A DNA stretch of 14,055 nucleotides from Frankia sp. (GTDB lineage: Bacteria > Actinomycetota > Actinomycetes > Frankiales > Frankiaceae): assembly GCA_019689615.1 (NCBI GenBank), contig JADGHD010000063.1, positions 1-14,055 of the forward strand. Direction: 5' to 3'. Below the pieces are notes generated by a model. The model did not search any database and was not told the origin of the DNA. It worked only from the letters and a program-made list of their open reading frames with translations. The position numbers and the translations under genes are program-made. Shown in pieces: positions 7,595 through 13,885 of the stretch. Position 1 is the stretch's first letter; the number at the start of each line of letters is the position of its first letter.

Positions 7595-8698
7595 CTACAG
7601 ACCGACGCCGGCGCGCCACAGCAGCTGCGCCATGCTGTCGACCAGGTGCACCGCGCAGCGGCGGGCGTCGACCTCGGCCATCCCCTCGACGATCGACGGG
7701 GCGTCCACCGGCCAGACCCGGACCCGGCGCCCCAGCACGGCCAGCGGTGCCGGGTCGTCGCGGCCCTCGAACGTCCGCCCGCCCGGCTCGACGAACAGGT
7801 GCAGCGTGCGGCCGGCCGACGGGAAGCTCTCGCACCGCCAGTGCAGCAACGGCCAGGCCCGCACGTGCTCCCAGCCGAACCGACGGGTCCTGCCGGGCCT
7901 GCCGACCCGCCGGGACCCGTTCGCCTGGCCGTCGTTGCCGCCCGCGCCGCCGCCGCGCTCGAGCTGGGCCGGGCCGTCCTCGTCGGCGCCGCCCGCCGCG
8001 GCGTCGGCGTCGGCGTCGTCCACCCGGTCCGCGGCGTCGAGCGCGGGGACGGGGGCGAGGTGCGGGGCGTCGTCGACCCGCAGGATGGCCCTCGGGCGGC
8101 CGTCGCCGCGGTGCATCACCCGGGCGAGCCGTGGCACGTCCCGCACCACCCGCACCTTCACCGGCGGCTGCAGCCCGCTCTGTGCTGCGATGTCGAGGAA
8201 CGCGGCGATCTGGGCCTCGACGTGTGCGGCGACCGCCGCCGCCCGCCGACGGCGCTCCGCCTCGACCCGCTGCGCGCTGCGCACCGCGTGGCTGCCGCGC
8301 CGCAGCACCGAGATGAGCGCGTCCGGCAGCGCGTCCCCGGTGGGCGAGAAGCCGACCGGCCAGGCGTCGGGGTGCGTGGTCTGCCGGTAGCCGACGCCAC
8401 CACCGCGCCCGGGGCCGCCGGAGCGCAGCCGCCACAGCGACTCGCGCGACTCGAGGTAGGACAGCCGCGGCGGGAACTCGTCCTCCGCCAGCGCCGGCAC
8501 CAGGCTGCCGGCATCGTCGTCCCGGCCGCGGCGGAAGCCGCCGCCGTACAGCGCCGGGGTGGTGCTGGGGACGCCGTTGCCCCCTGCTCGGCGGTCAGCG
8601 CCGTCCGGTGTGGCCTCGGCGTCCGCTGGTTCGTCGTACGGGTCGGCTGGACGCGGGCGCGGCGGGTCGTCGTAGGAGCGGGACGGGCCGGTTACCAC
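7595..8698 (-). CDS. Hypothetical protein, unrecognised
   Basis: A 367-aa protein I do not recognise. The GTG start is supported by a strong GGGAGG ribosome site with ~8-nt spacing. Residues 1-65 are Pro/Asp/Gly-rich and probably disordered. A conserved-looking block at 67-180 contains SYLESRESLWRLRSGG (80-95) and a basic Ala-rich helix (135-172, QRVEAERRRRAAAVAAHVEA). Residues 222-262 form an acidic, then Gly-rich linker. The C-terminal block 270-367 has a Trp-rich segment (WEHVRAWPLLHWRCESFPS) and short beta-like strands ending in a helix (HLVDSMAQLLWRAG). No signal peptide, membrane helix or catalytic motif is evident. Codon use matches its neighbours. It lies between purA and purD but behind its own terminator, so a purine role is not implied. 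Confidence 0.75.
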   Translation of the reverse strand: MVTGPSRSYDDPPRPRPADPYDEPADAEATPDGADRRAGGNGVPSTTPALYGGGFRRGRDDDAGSLVPALAEDEFPPRLSYLESRESLWRLRSGGPGRGGGVGYRQTTHPDAWPVGFSPTGDALPDALISVLRRGSHAVRSAQRVEAERRRRAAAVAAHVEAQIAAFLDIAAQSGLQPPVKVRVVRDVPRLARVMHRGDGRPRAILRVDDAPHLAPVPALDAADRVDDADADAAAGGADEDGPAQLERGGGAGGNDGQANGSRRVGRPGRTRRFGWEHVRAWPLLHWRCESFPSAGRTLHLFVEPGGRTFEGRDDPAPLAVLGRRVRVWPVDAPSIVEGMAEVDARRCAVHLVDSMAQLLWRAGVGL

Positions 8699-8737
8699 CG
8701 ATCCACCTCCCGGAGACAGCGCAAGGTGACCCGACGA

Positions 8738-8765
8738 GCGTTATCTGTAACTCCCGGTGACGCAA
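8738..8765 (-). promoter_or_regulatory. Candidate promoter of the 367-aa gene
   Basis: On the minus strand, -35-like TTGCGT (8765-8760) and -10-like TAACGC (8743-8738) are separated by 16 nt. Transcription would start near 8731, giving a ~30-nt leader that holds the GGGAGG site. Pattern match only. Confidence 0.35.
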
Positions 8766-9000
8766 GCCGGGCCAGACCCGCGACGCTGAGGCGGGTTGCG
8801 GTGGCTCGCCGTGCTTCGCCGTATTCGCTGGGCAGAATACCGACGCACGTTAACGGCCGATGACGCCCCTCGATCTTTCACTCGCCCTGGCGGCGGCGTT
8901 GGGCTGGGTATGGCCGCAGGCGGCGCCGACGGCGGCCGGGAGCGCGAGCCGGTGAGCCGCGGTGGCCGGGCCCGGCGCACCGGTGGGCAACGGTGTGCCC

Positions 9001-9039
9001 GGCGCGCCCACGCGTCGCTGGGATGGTGGGCGGCGCGCC
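9001..9039 (-). terminator. Possible hairpin downstream of purA
   Basis: GGCGC-GCCCAC (9001-9011) pairs with GTGGGC-(GGC bulge)-GCGCC (9026-9039): 11 pairs with a 3-nt bulge and a 14-nt loop. It lies ~95 nt after the purA stop, with no U tract, so the assignment is tentative. Confidence 0.3.
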
Positions 9040-9133
9040 AACGGCCGAGGCCACGTCGCCGCGGCCAGGCGGAGGACCGCGGCAGCGGCGGACGGCCACC
9101 GGGCGCGGCGGGCGTCCCGGTTGCGGACGGCGG

Positions 9134-10417
9134 CTAGATCAGGTCGCGCAGGACGAGGGTCTGGTCGCGGCCGGGGCCGACGCCGATCGCGGAGATCGGC
9201 GCGCCGGACATCTCCTCCAGCGCGCGCACGTAGTCGCGGGCCGCGGGCGGCAGGCCCTCGAAGGAGGTCACCTTCGAGATGTCCTCCTCCCAGCCGGGCA
9301 GCTCCTCGTAGACCGGGACGGCGTGGTGGAACTCGGTCTGGGTCATCGGCATCTCGGTCACCCGGGTGCCGTCGATCTCGTACGCCACGCATACCGGGAT
9401 GGTCCTGAAGCCGGAGAGCACGTCCAGCTTGGTGAGGAAGAGGTCGGTCAGCCCGTTCACCCGCACCGCGTACCGGGCGATCACCGCGTCGAACCACCCG
9501 GTACGCCGGGCCCGGCCGGTGGTCACGCCGAACTCGCCGCCCACCCGGCGCAGCTCGTCTCCCACCTCGTTGTCCAGCTCGGTCGGGAACGGGCCGGCGC
9601 CGACCCGGGTGGTGTAGGCCTTGATGATCCCGATGACCCGGGTGATCCGGGTGGGGCCGATCCCCGCGCCGGTCGCGGCGCCGCCGGCGGTCGGGTTCGA
9701 CGAGGTGACGAACGGGTACGAGCCGTGGTCGACGTCGAGCAGCGTGCCCTGCGAGCCCTCCAGCAGCACGACCTTGCCCTCGCGCAGGGCCTTGTCGAGC
9801 ACCAGGCTGGTGTCGGCGATGTGCGGGCCCAGCTTCTCGGCGTAGCCGAGGTACTCCTCGACGACCGCGTCGACCTCGATCTTGCGGCGGTTGTAGACCT
9901 TGGCCAGCACCTGGTTCTTCTCGCGCAGCGCGAGTTCCAGCTTCTGCCGCAGGATGCCCGGGTCGAGCAGGTCCTGGACGCGGATCCCGGTGCGCGCGAC
10001 CTTGTCGCCGTAGGCCGGGCCGATGCCGCGGCCCGTGGTGCCGATCCGCGCCTTGCCCAGGTAGCGCTCGGTGACCCGGTCCAGCGCCCGGTGGTGCGGC
10101 ATGATCAGGTGCGCGTTCGCGCTGACCAGCAGCCGGCCGGTGGCCACGCCCCTGGCCTCGAGGCCGGCCATCTCGCTGAGCAGCACGCCGGGGTCGATGA
10201 CGACGCCGTTGCCGATCACCGGGACGCAGTCGGGACGCAGCACGCCACTGGGGATGAGGTGCAGGGCGTACGTCTCGTCCCCGATCACGACCGTGTGGCC
10301 AGCGTTGTTGCCGCCCTGGTAGCGGACGACGTAGTCGACGGCGCCGCCCAGCAGGTCGGTCGCCTTTCCCTTACCCTCGTCGCCCCACTGGGCTCCGATC
10401 AGGACGAGTGCCGGCAC
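9134..10417 (-). CDS. purA: Adenylosuccinate synthetase
   Basis: GTP-dependent ligation of IMP and aspartate to adenylosuccinate, committing IMP to AMP; PurB completes the branch. At 427 aa it has normal bacterial length. QWGDEGKGK (10-18) is the GTP-binding and catalytic P-loop (Asp13), GNNAGHT includes catalytic His41, and the second signature GIGPAYGDK is at 131-139. The start is a GTG directly before PALVLIGAQWGDEGKGK, the expected N-terminus. No Shine-Dalgarno is visible, but TACAGT lies 8 nt upstream, so the mRNA may be leaderless. Transcribed apart from the other pur genes, next to a DUF3151 gene, an arrangement I recall from other actinobacteria. Confidence 0.97.
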   Translation of the reverse strand: MPALVLIGAQWGDEGKGKATDLLGGAVDYVVRYQGGNNAGHTVVIGDETYALHLIPSGVLRPDCVPVIGNGVVIDPGVLLSEMAGLEARGVATGRLLVSANAHLIMPHHRALDRVTERYLGKARIGTTGRGIGPAYGDKVARTGIRVQDLLDPGILRQKLELALREKNQVLAKVYNRRKIEVDAVVEEYLGYAEKLGPHIADTSLVLDKALREGKVVLLEGSQGTLLDVDHGSYPFVTSSNPTAGGAATGAGIGPTRITRVIGIIKAYTTRVGAGPFPTELDNEVGDELRRVGGEFGVTTGRARRTGWFDAVIARYAVRVNGLTDLFLTKLDVLSGFRTIPVCVAYEIDGTRVTEMPMTQTEFHHAVPVYEELPGWEEDISKVTSFEGLPPAARDYVRALEEMSGAPISAIGVGPGRDQTLVLRDLI

Positions 10418-10425
10418 GACGCAAC

Positions 10426-10431
10426 ACTGTA
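10426..10431 (-). promoter_or_regulatory. Candidate -10 element for leaderless purA
   Basis: TACAGT (TANNNT class) on the minus strand ends 8 nt before the GTG start, placing the transcription start at or within 1-2 nt of the start codon. Absence of any AGGAGG-like site upstream supports this. The -35 is not convincing. Confidence 0.4.
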
Positions 10432-10501
10432 CTCAACCAGGCAAGTCACAACCGGCTGGTCGGCCGGAGCGCGGTCGGCAGCGCGCGGGGGCGTGGGAAG
10501 C

Positions 10502-10539
10502 GGGCCCCGGCATGGGCCGCGGGCCCCGGCGTGGGCCGC
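10502..10539. repeat. 19-bp tandem direct repeat upstream of purA
   Basis: Two head-to-tail copies of GGGCCCCGGC(A/G)TGGGCCGC (10502-10520, 10521-10539) differ at one base, and a third partial copy (GGGCGCCGG) follows. Located in the 149-bp gap between the DUF3151 stop and the purA start. The unit is partly self-complementary and could form stems that end DUF3151 transcription. Confidence 0.7.
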
Positions 10540-10566
10540 GGGCGCCGGGGCGGGCGCGCGGGAACG

Positions 10567-10989
10567 TCAGGGCATCAGATGCGCTGGCGCGGCCGGGTCG
10601 CTGTCGGACAGGAACGTCCGGATCCGCTCGACCTCGGCGGTCTCGCCGATGGCCGCGGCCGCCCGGCCGAGCGCGGACAGCGCGCGCAGGAATCCCTGGT
10701 TCGGCTCGTGCGACCAGGGAATCGGCCCATGCCCGCGCCAACCGGCGCGGCGCAGGGCGTCCAGGCCGCGGTGGTAGCCGGTGCGGGCGTAGGCGTAGGC
10801 CTCGACGGAGCGCCCGGCATCGAGGGCCTGCTCGGCGAGCGTGGCCCAAGCCGCGCTGGAGGCGGGGAAACGGCCGGCGACGTCGGCGGCGGGCTCACCG
10901 GCTGCGAGCGCCGGAGCGGCCGGGTCCGCTGGCAACAGCGTCGGCGGCGGACCGGCGAGCAGGTCAGGGCGGCCAGAGGAAGTGCTCAT
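10567..10989 (-). CDS. DUF3151 family protein
   Basis: A 140-aa protein of unknown function matching the actinobacterial DUF3151 family as I remember it. It starts MSTSSGRPDLLAGPPPTLLP and has the family core at 65-104, including YARTGYHRGLDALRRAGW and the GHGPIPWSHEPNQGFLRAL block. Mostly helical, TPR-like in feel, cytoplasmic. The ATG at 10989 is chosen because the conserved N-terminal GPPPT follows directly; an upstream in-frame start (11076) would run into the Rpf-like gene. The ribosome site is weak (GGTGACGG). It follows the Rpf-like gene by 28 nt, so read-through co-transcription is possible, and lies upstream of purA. Confidence 0.88.
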   Translation of the reverse strand: MSTSSGRPDLLAGPPPTLLPADPAAPALAAGEPAADVAGRFPASSAAWATLAEQALDAGRSVEAYAYARTGYHRGLDALRRAGWRGHGPIPWSHEPNQGFLRALSALGRAAAAIGETAEVERIRTFLSDSDPAAPAHLMP

Positions 10990-11017
10990 GCCGTCACCGT
11001 AATCCGGCGCGGCGGCG

Positions 11018-11752
11018 TCAGCTCTCGACGGTGGCGTTCCAGAGGTTCTCGCCGACCACGCCGGGCTGTCCGTCACTGATCTTCGTCAGGTAGGAGTACA
11101 GCGCGGCGATGCCCTGGGACTGCGGGCCGAACTTGCCGTCGACGGTGAGCACGAACCGGTGCTCGCGCATCCGGTCCTGCCAGACGAACGCGTCGGCGCG
11201 CACGGTGTTGGCCGCCTCGATCGACAGCGGGCTGCTCAGGCCGGTGTTCTGGATCTCCTGACGGGCCCGCTCCAGCGTCATGGGCGGCTGGATGGCGCGC
11301 TCCACGGAGCCGCCGCTGGACGACGACACGCCGATCGGCCCGGTGTTGATCAGACCAAGCTTGCGGGCACAGGCCGGCCAGGGGGACCAGCCGCGCGAGT
11401 TGTACAGCTTGTAGGCCGCCTCGTCCTGGACGGCGGGCGGCGCCTCGTGTGGCAGGCCGGAGTAGCCGAGGCCCTGCCAGGTGCGCCGGTCGAACTGGTA
11501 GGCGCCGTAGTAGCCGTTGCCGGTGTTGATGGAGTAGTTGCCGCCCGACTCGCACTGGCGGAGCTTGGCGAAGTCGTCCGGGGTGGCTGCCTGGGCAGGT
11601 ATCGCGCCCCCGACGGCCAGGCCGCCACCGACCAGCGCGGTCACCGCGCCGGTGGCGCGCAGCACTCGGCCGGTGTTGGACGGGGGCTGTGGCGCCCGAT
11701 GCCTGCCACCGCGCCTGGCTGGCCCGGAACCACCGTTCTGCTCGGACGGCAT
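11018..11752 (-). CDS. Secreted Rpf-domain protein with peptidoglycan-binding domain (paralog 1)
   Basis: Predicted exported muralytic enzyme of the resuscitation-promoting factor/transglycosylase-like family, cleaving peptidoglycan glycan strands. 244 aa: basic n-region, hydrophobic segment ~34-50 and an AQA-A cleavage site near residue 55. The Rpf domain spans ~58-132, containing RQCESGGN with catalytic Glu68, NTGNGYYGAYQF, and the Cys67/Cys128 pair expected to form the domain's disulfide. A linker (138-158) is followed by a degenerate PG_binding_1-like repeat (~182-242, with VDGKFGPQS). ATG 11752 has GGGGAGGA with 4-nt spacing; a longer in-frame ORF reads through the riboswitch and is rejected. 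Own promoter at 12098-12127 and a c-di-AMP riboswitch leader. Confidence 0.92.
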   Translation of the reverse strand: MPSEQNGGSGPARRGGRHRAPQPPSNTGRVLRATGAVTALVGGGLAVGGAIPAQAATPDDFAKLRQCESGGNYSINTGNGYYGAYQFDRRTWQGLGYSGLPHEAPPAVQDEAAYKLYNSRGWSPWPACARKLGLINTGPIGVSSSSGGSVERAIQPPMTLERARQEIQNTGLSSPLSIEAANTVRADAFVWQDRMREHRFVLTVDGKFGPQSQGIAALYSYLTKISDGQPGVVGENLWNATVES

Positions 11753-11766
11753 GTCGTCCTCCCCTG

Positions 11767-12023
11767 CGCCTGCGGGGTGAGCTGTCGGGTTCGGGCCGGG
11801 ATCGCCCGGCCGGCGCCGTCTGACCGCACAGCTGCCGGCTTCACCCCAAGGAGCCGCACCGCGGGCCGACCGGAACCCCGCCCCGATGGGGCGCGTGCCG
11901 CTGACCGCGGCACCGGGCCCGGGACAACCCGGGAGCTGACATCCGGACGAACAGGACGCTGACCCAAACGGCCGGCGAACGGTTCGCCCACGGTTCCCCC
12001 GCTCCTGCCCTAGCGGATCGACG
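11767..12023 (-). promoter_or_regulatory. c-di-AMP riboswitch (ydaO/yuaA type) of Rpf paralog 1
   Basis: Conserved blocks appear in the right order on the minus strand: GTCGATCC (12023-12016), GGAGCGGGGGAACCG (12005-11991), GGGGTGAAGCCG (11847-11836) and CCCGAACCCGACAGCTCACC (11795-11776), then CCGCAGGCG. P2 is a perfect 6-bp helix, GCGGGG (12002-11997) with CCCCGC (11777-11772). P1 is short here, CGUC (12023-12020) with GGCG (11770-11767), including one G-U. The aptamer ends ~7 nt before the GGGGAGG ribosome site. Riboswitches of this class before rpf genes are established in actinobacteria, and in Streptomyces rpfA c-di-AMP is reported to lower expression. Unusual: 143 nt separate the second and third blocks. 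Exact ends are approximate. Confidence 0.88.
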
Positions 12024-12097
12024 TGCCATGGCCGCGCGGGTGGGGGCAGGACTCGGCGTCCGCCCGCGCGGCTCACCCGGCGGGCGAGCAGTACCAG

Positions 12098-12127
12098 AGT
12101 GTAGCGACCCCTCTCTGACGGTCGCAA
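12098..12127 (-). promoter_or_regulatory. Promoter of Rpf paralog 1
   Basis: -35 TTGCGA (12127-12122) and -10 TACACT (12103-12098), 18-nt spacer; close to a housekeeping actinobacterial promoter. Transcription would start near 12091, leaving ~340 nt of leader, which fully contains the riboswitch. A dyad TGACG-N4-CGTCA (12142-12155) lies just upstream of the -35. Confidence 0.65.
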
Positions 12128-12177
12128 TCCGGGTCTGACTGTGACGGAAACGTCAATGAGGACAGACGTGGGCCGGT

Positions 12178-12228
12178 GGGCGGCTGGCCCCGGGGCAGCC
12201 GGGGTCAGGGGTGCCAGGCCAGCCGCCC
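12178..12228 (-). terminator. Candidate terminator downstream of Rpf paralog 2
   Basis: A perfect 10-bp inverted repeat (GGGCGGCTGG at 12178-12187, CCAGCCGCCC at 12219-12228) encloses a second option, CGGCTG/CAGCCG around GCCCCGGGG (12181-12201). It lies ~145 nt after the paralog 2 stop and upstream of the paralog 1 promoter, where a terminator is needed to separate the two riboswitch-controlled units. No U tract. Confidence 0.4.
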
Positions 12229-12370
12229 GGCGCCGGTCGCGGTGGGTGGGGGCGGCGCGCCCGCGGCCCCGCGCCGGTCCGCGTTCGCGCTGGTGGGCTG
12301 GGCGCGCGCGGACCAGGGGTGCCGCAACCGCCGGTCGGTAACGGTGGCGGCGCTGGGCGCGGGGAGGTGC

Positions 12371-13153
12371 CTAGGCGAAGGTCGCGGCCCAGGTCTGCGG
12401 GCCGACGATGCCGTCAACGAGCAGGCCCTTGGCCGCCTGCAGCGCGCGCGCAGCCGCGGCCGACTGCGGGCCGTACTGGCCGTCGACCACCAGGGCGTAG
12501 CCGAGCCGGTTCATCTGCTCCTGCCAGGCACGCACGTCCGCGCGCACCTGGTTGACGATCGCTGTGGTGAATGGCAGCGCCGGGGCGGGCACGGTCGTCG
12601 CCGCCCCCCGCGGCGCGGCGCGGCCGCCCCGGGCGCCGGCGCGGGGCGCCGGCCCGCCCCGCGGCGAGCAGGAGCCGGGGAGCAGCTGGTCGGGGCCCAT
12701 GCCGCGGCCGCAGACCGGCCACTGCCCGAACCCGGAACGCTGGGCGAGCCGCAGCGCGGCCTCGTCCTGAACCTCGGGTGGCGCCTGGTGTGGCATTCCG
12801 CTGTAGCCAAGGCTGCGCCAGGTCGCCAACGAGAACTGGTAGGCGCCGTAGTAACCGTTGCCGGTGTTGATGGCGTAGTTGCCGCCTGATTCACACTGGC
12901 GCAGCTCTTCCCAGGTGGTTGCCGCGTCCGCCGGTGCGGCGGCGGCGACGAATGCTCCGGCCACCGCGGCGAGGACGGGAATTGCCGTGAACGCGTGCCG
13001 CCGACGGCGATGGCGGCCGGTGGTGCGGGTGGTGCGGGTGGTGCTGGAGTGCTTGGCAAAGGCCGCGGAAGTGGCCGCGTCGCCTGGGTTCCGGTCGCCG
13101 GCGAGCCCCTTCTCACGCAGGGGATGTCGGCCCGGTACGGAAGTGTCGGACAT
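12371..13153 (-). CDS. Secreted Rpf-domain protein with peptidoglycan-binding domain (paralog 2)
   Basis: A 260-aa paralog of the downstream Rpf-like gene. A long Ser/Thr/Arg-rich n-region (1-53, ending HRRRRHAF) precedes the hydrophobic segment ~54-73 and an ADA-A cleavage site near residue 77. The Rpf domain at ~79-150 has RQCESGGN with catalytic Glu88, NTGNGYYGAYQF, and Cys87/Cys148. A Pro/Gly/Arg/Ala-rich linker (160-195), with an extra Cys162, leads to a well-preserved PG_binding_1 domain (200-258: VRAWQEQMNRLGY, VDGQYGPQS, VDGIVGPQTW). ATG 13153 with AAAGGG ~9 nt upstream. The in-frame extension to 13312 reads through the riboswitch and is rejected. The 53-residue n-region is long for a signal peptide, but no internal ATG offers a shorter start. 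Confidence 0.92.
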   Translation of the reverse strand: MSDTSVPGRHPLREKGLAGDRNPGDAATSAAFAKHSSTTRTTRTTGRHRRRRHAFTAIPVLAAVAGAFVAAAAPADAATTWEELRQCESGGNYAINTGNGYYGAYQFSLATWRSLGYSGMPHQAPPEVQDEAALRLAQRSGFGQWPVCGRGMGPDQLLPGSCSPRGGPAPRAGARGGRAAPRGAATTVPAPALPFTTAIVNQVRADVRAWQEQMNRLGYALVVDGQYGPQSAAAARALQAAKGLLVDGIVGPQTWAATFA

Positions 13154-13171
13154 GTATGACTGCCCTTTCCC

Positions 13172-13456
13172 CACGCCTGCGAGGTGAGCTGTCGGGTTCG
13201 GGCTGGGAGAGCGATTGCCCGGCCGAATAGGACGTCTGCTGCGACGAATGGGAGCGCGAGGTCCTCGCGTGAACGTCACGTGACGTCGGTCGGCTTCACC
13301 CCTAGAACGCACTGGGCCCAGGCGTGGGCGCGGTCATTGCACTTCGTCGCGCCCCGCCCGGCCGCCACCAGGATCACTGGGTTCGGCGTCCGGATTCGGT
13401 TCCCCCGTTCCTGCCCCTGGTTCTCCTCCGGCCGGGCGGGGGCGGGATTCGGCGTG
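13172..13456 (-). promoter_or_regulatory. c-di-AMP riboswitch (ydaO/yuaA type) of Rpf paralog 2
   Basis: The same ordered blocks as in the first riboswitch: CACGCCGAATCC (13456-13445), GGAACGGGGGAACCG (13411-13397), GGGGTGAAGCCG (13302-13291) and CCCGAACCCGACAGCTCACC, then TCGCAGGCGTG. P1 is a perfect 6-bp helix, CACGCC (13456-13451) with GGCGUG (13177-13172). P2 is CGGGG (13407-13403) with CCUCG (13184-13180), with one G-U pair. GCCGA after the third block can pair with UCGGC further on, giving the expected internal stem. The aptamer ends ~18 nt before the start codon, just before the ribosome site. 94 nt separate blocks two and three, including a 6-bp hairpin GGCGCG/CGCGCC (13327-13353). 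Confidence 0.88.
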
Positions 13457-13885
13457 CGCCCGGTGGGTGCCTGTCCTGTCGCCAGGCACGGCGAAGACCA
13501 TAACCACACCGTTCGGCGCGTCGACAAGCACCGAATAGGTCACGTGAAAAAGAGCACACTGCGTGTCGGTGCTTGCTGCGAAGCGAATTCGCTGCTATCG
13601 CGTGCGCACGCGCGCTCATCTCTATCGGGCGTCGGCGACGGCGGCAAGGGCGGGTGGCGGCCGGCCGCTGCCAATGTGGGAGAGGCGCGCCGAATCTGGG
13701 TGTCGACAGGCCAGATCGGCACGGACGCGTGCCACACGCTAGTCCGGTGTGGGCTTCCTGTCGCCCGCGAAAAAGAAACCTACTATTCTTTCGGCCCCGC
13801 TGGCCCGACGAGTGGCGTTCGCGCCGGAAGTGAGCTTGCAGACAGATTCCCCGATCCGGCCCGATGGTCACCCGAGGTGGCGAGA
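13457..13885. other. Gene-free region upstream of the Rpf paralog 2 leader
   Basis: No credible gene: minus-strand ORFs across it (e.g. 13334-13543) overlap the riboswitch and lack ribosome sites. It must hold the paralog 2 promoter, but I see only a weak pair (TTGTCG near 13525 and TATGGT near 13500, 19-nt spacing). Notable palindromes: TCACGTGA (13540-13547), AGCGAATTCGCT (13582-13593) and CGCGTGCGCACGCG (13599-13612). An AT-rich patch with TACTAT/TATTCT at 13781-13789 resembles a -10 for rightward transcription. Confidence 0.5.

Larger units (their letters stand above)
8699..9133. other. 435-bp intergenic region between purA and the 367-aa gene
   Basis: No credible gene; plus-strand ORFs here are antisense shadows continuing over real genes. 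The purA-proximal ~250 bp are extremely GC-rich. The part near 8700-8880 is richer in A/T and holds the candidate promoter and a dyad, GTATTC-N8-GAATAC, at 8821-8840. Confidence 0.6.

Noticed and set aside
5630..8863. 1077-codon open frame on the plus strand
   Set aside because: Antisense to purE, purD and the 367-aa gene; long antisense frames are expected at this GC content, and the Pro/Arg/Gly-rich translation has no domains.
8993..10777. 594-codon plus-strand frame
   Set aside because: Antisense shadow of purA and DUF3151, with skewed composition and no motif.
11753..12127. N-terminal 125-residue extension of Rpf paralog 1
   Set aside because: It translates the c-di-AMP riboswitch and overlaps the promoter; the ATG at 11752 has a strong ribosome site and a proper signal peptide follows.
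13154..13312. N-terminal extension of Rpf paralog 2
   Set aside because: Same reason: the extension is translated riboswitch sequence and both paralogs share the spurious PNPTAH peptide from the conserved RNA core.
13334..13543. 69-residue minus-strand ORF beginning at GTG 13543
   Set aside because: No ribosome site; overlaps the 5' half of riboswitch 2 and the presumed promoter; the tail is Pro/Gly/Arg-rich.
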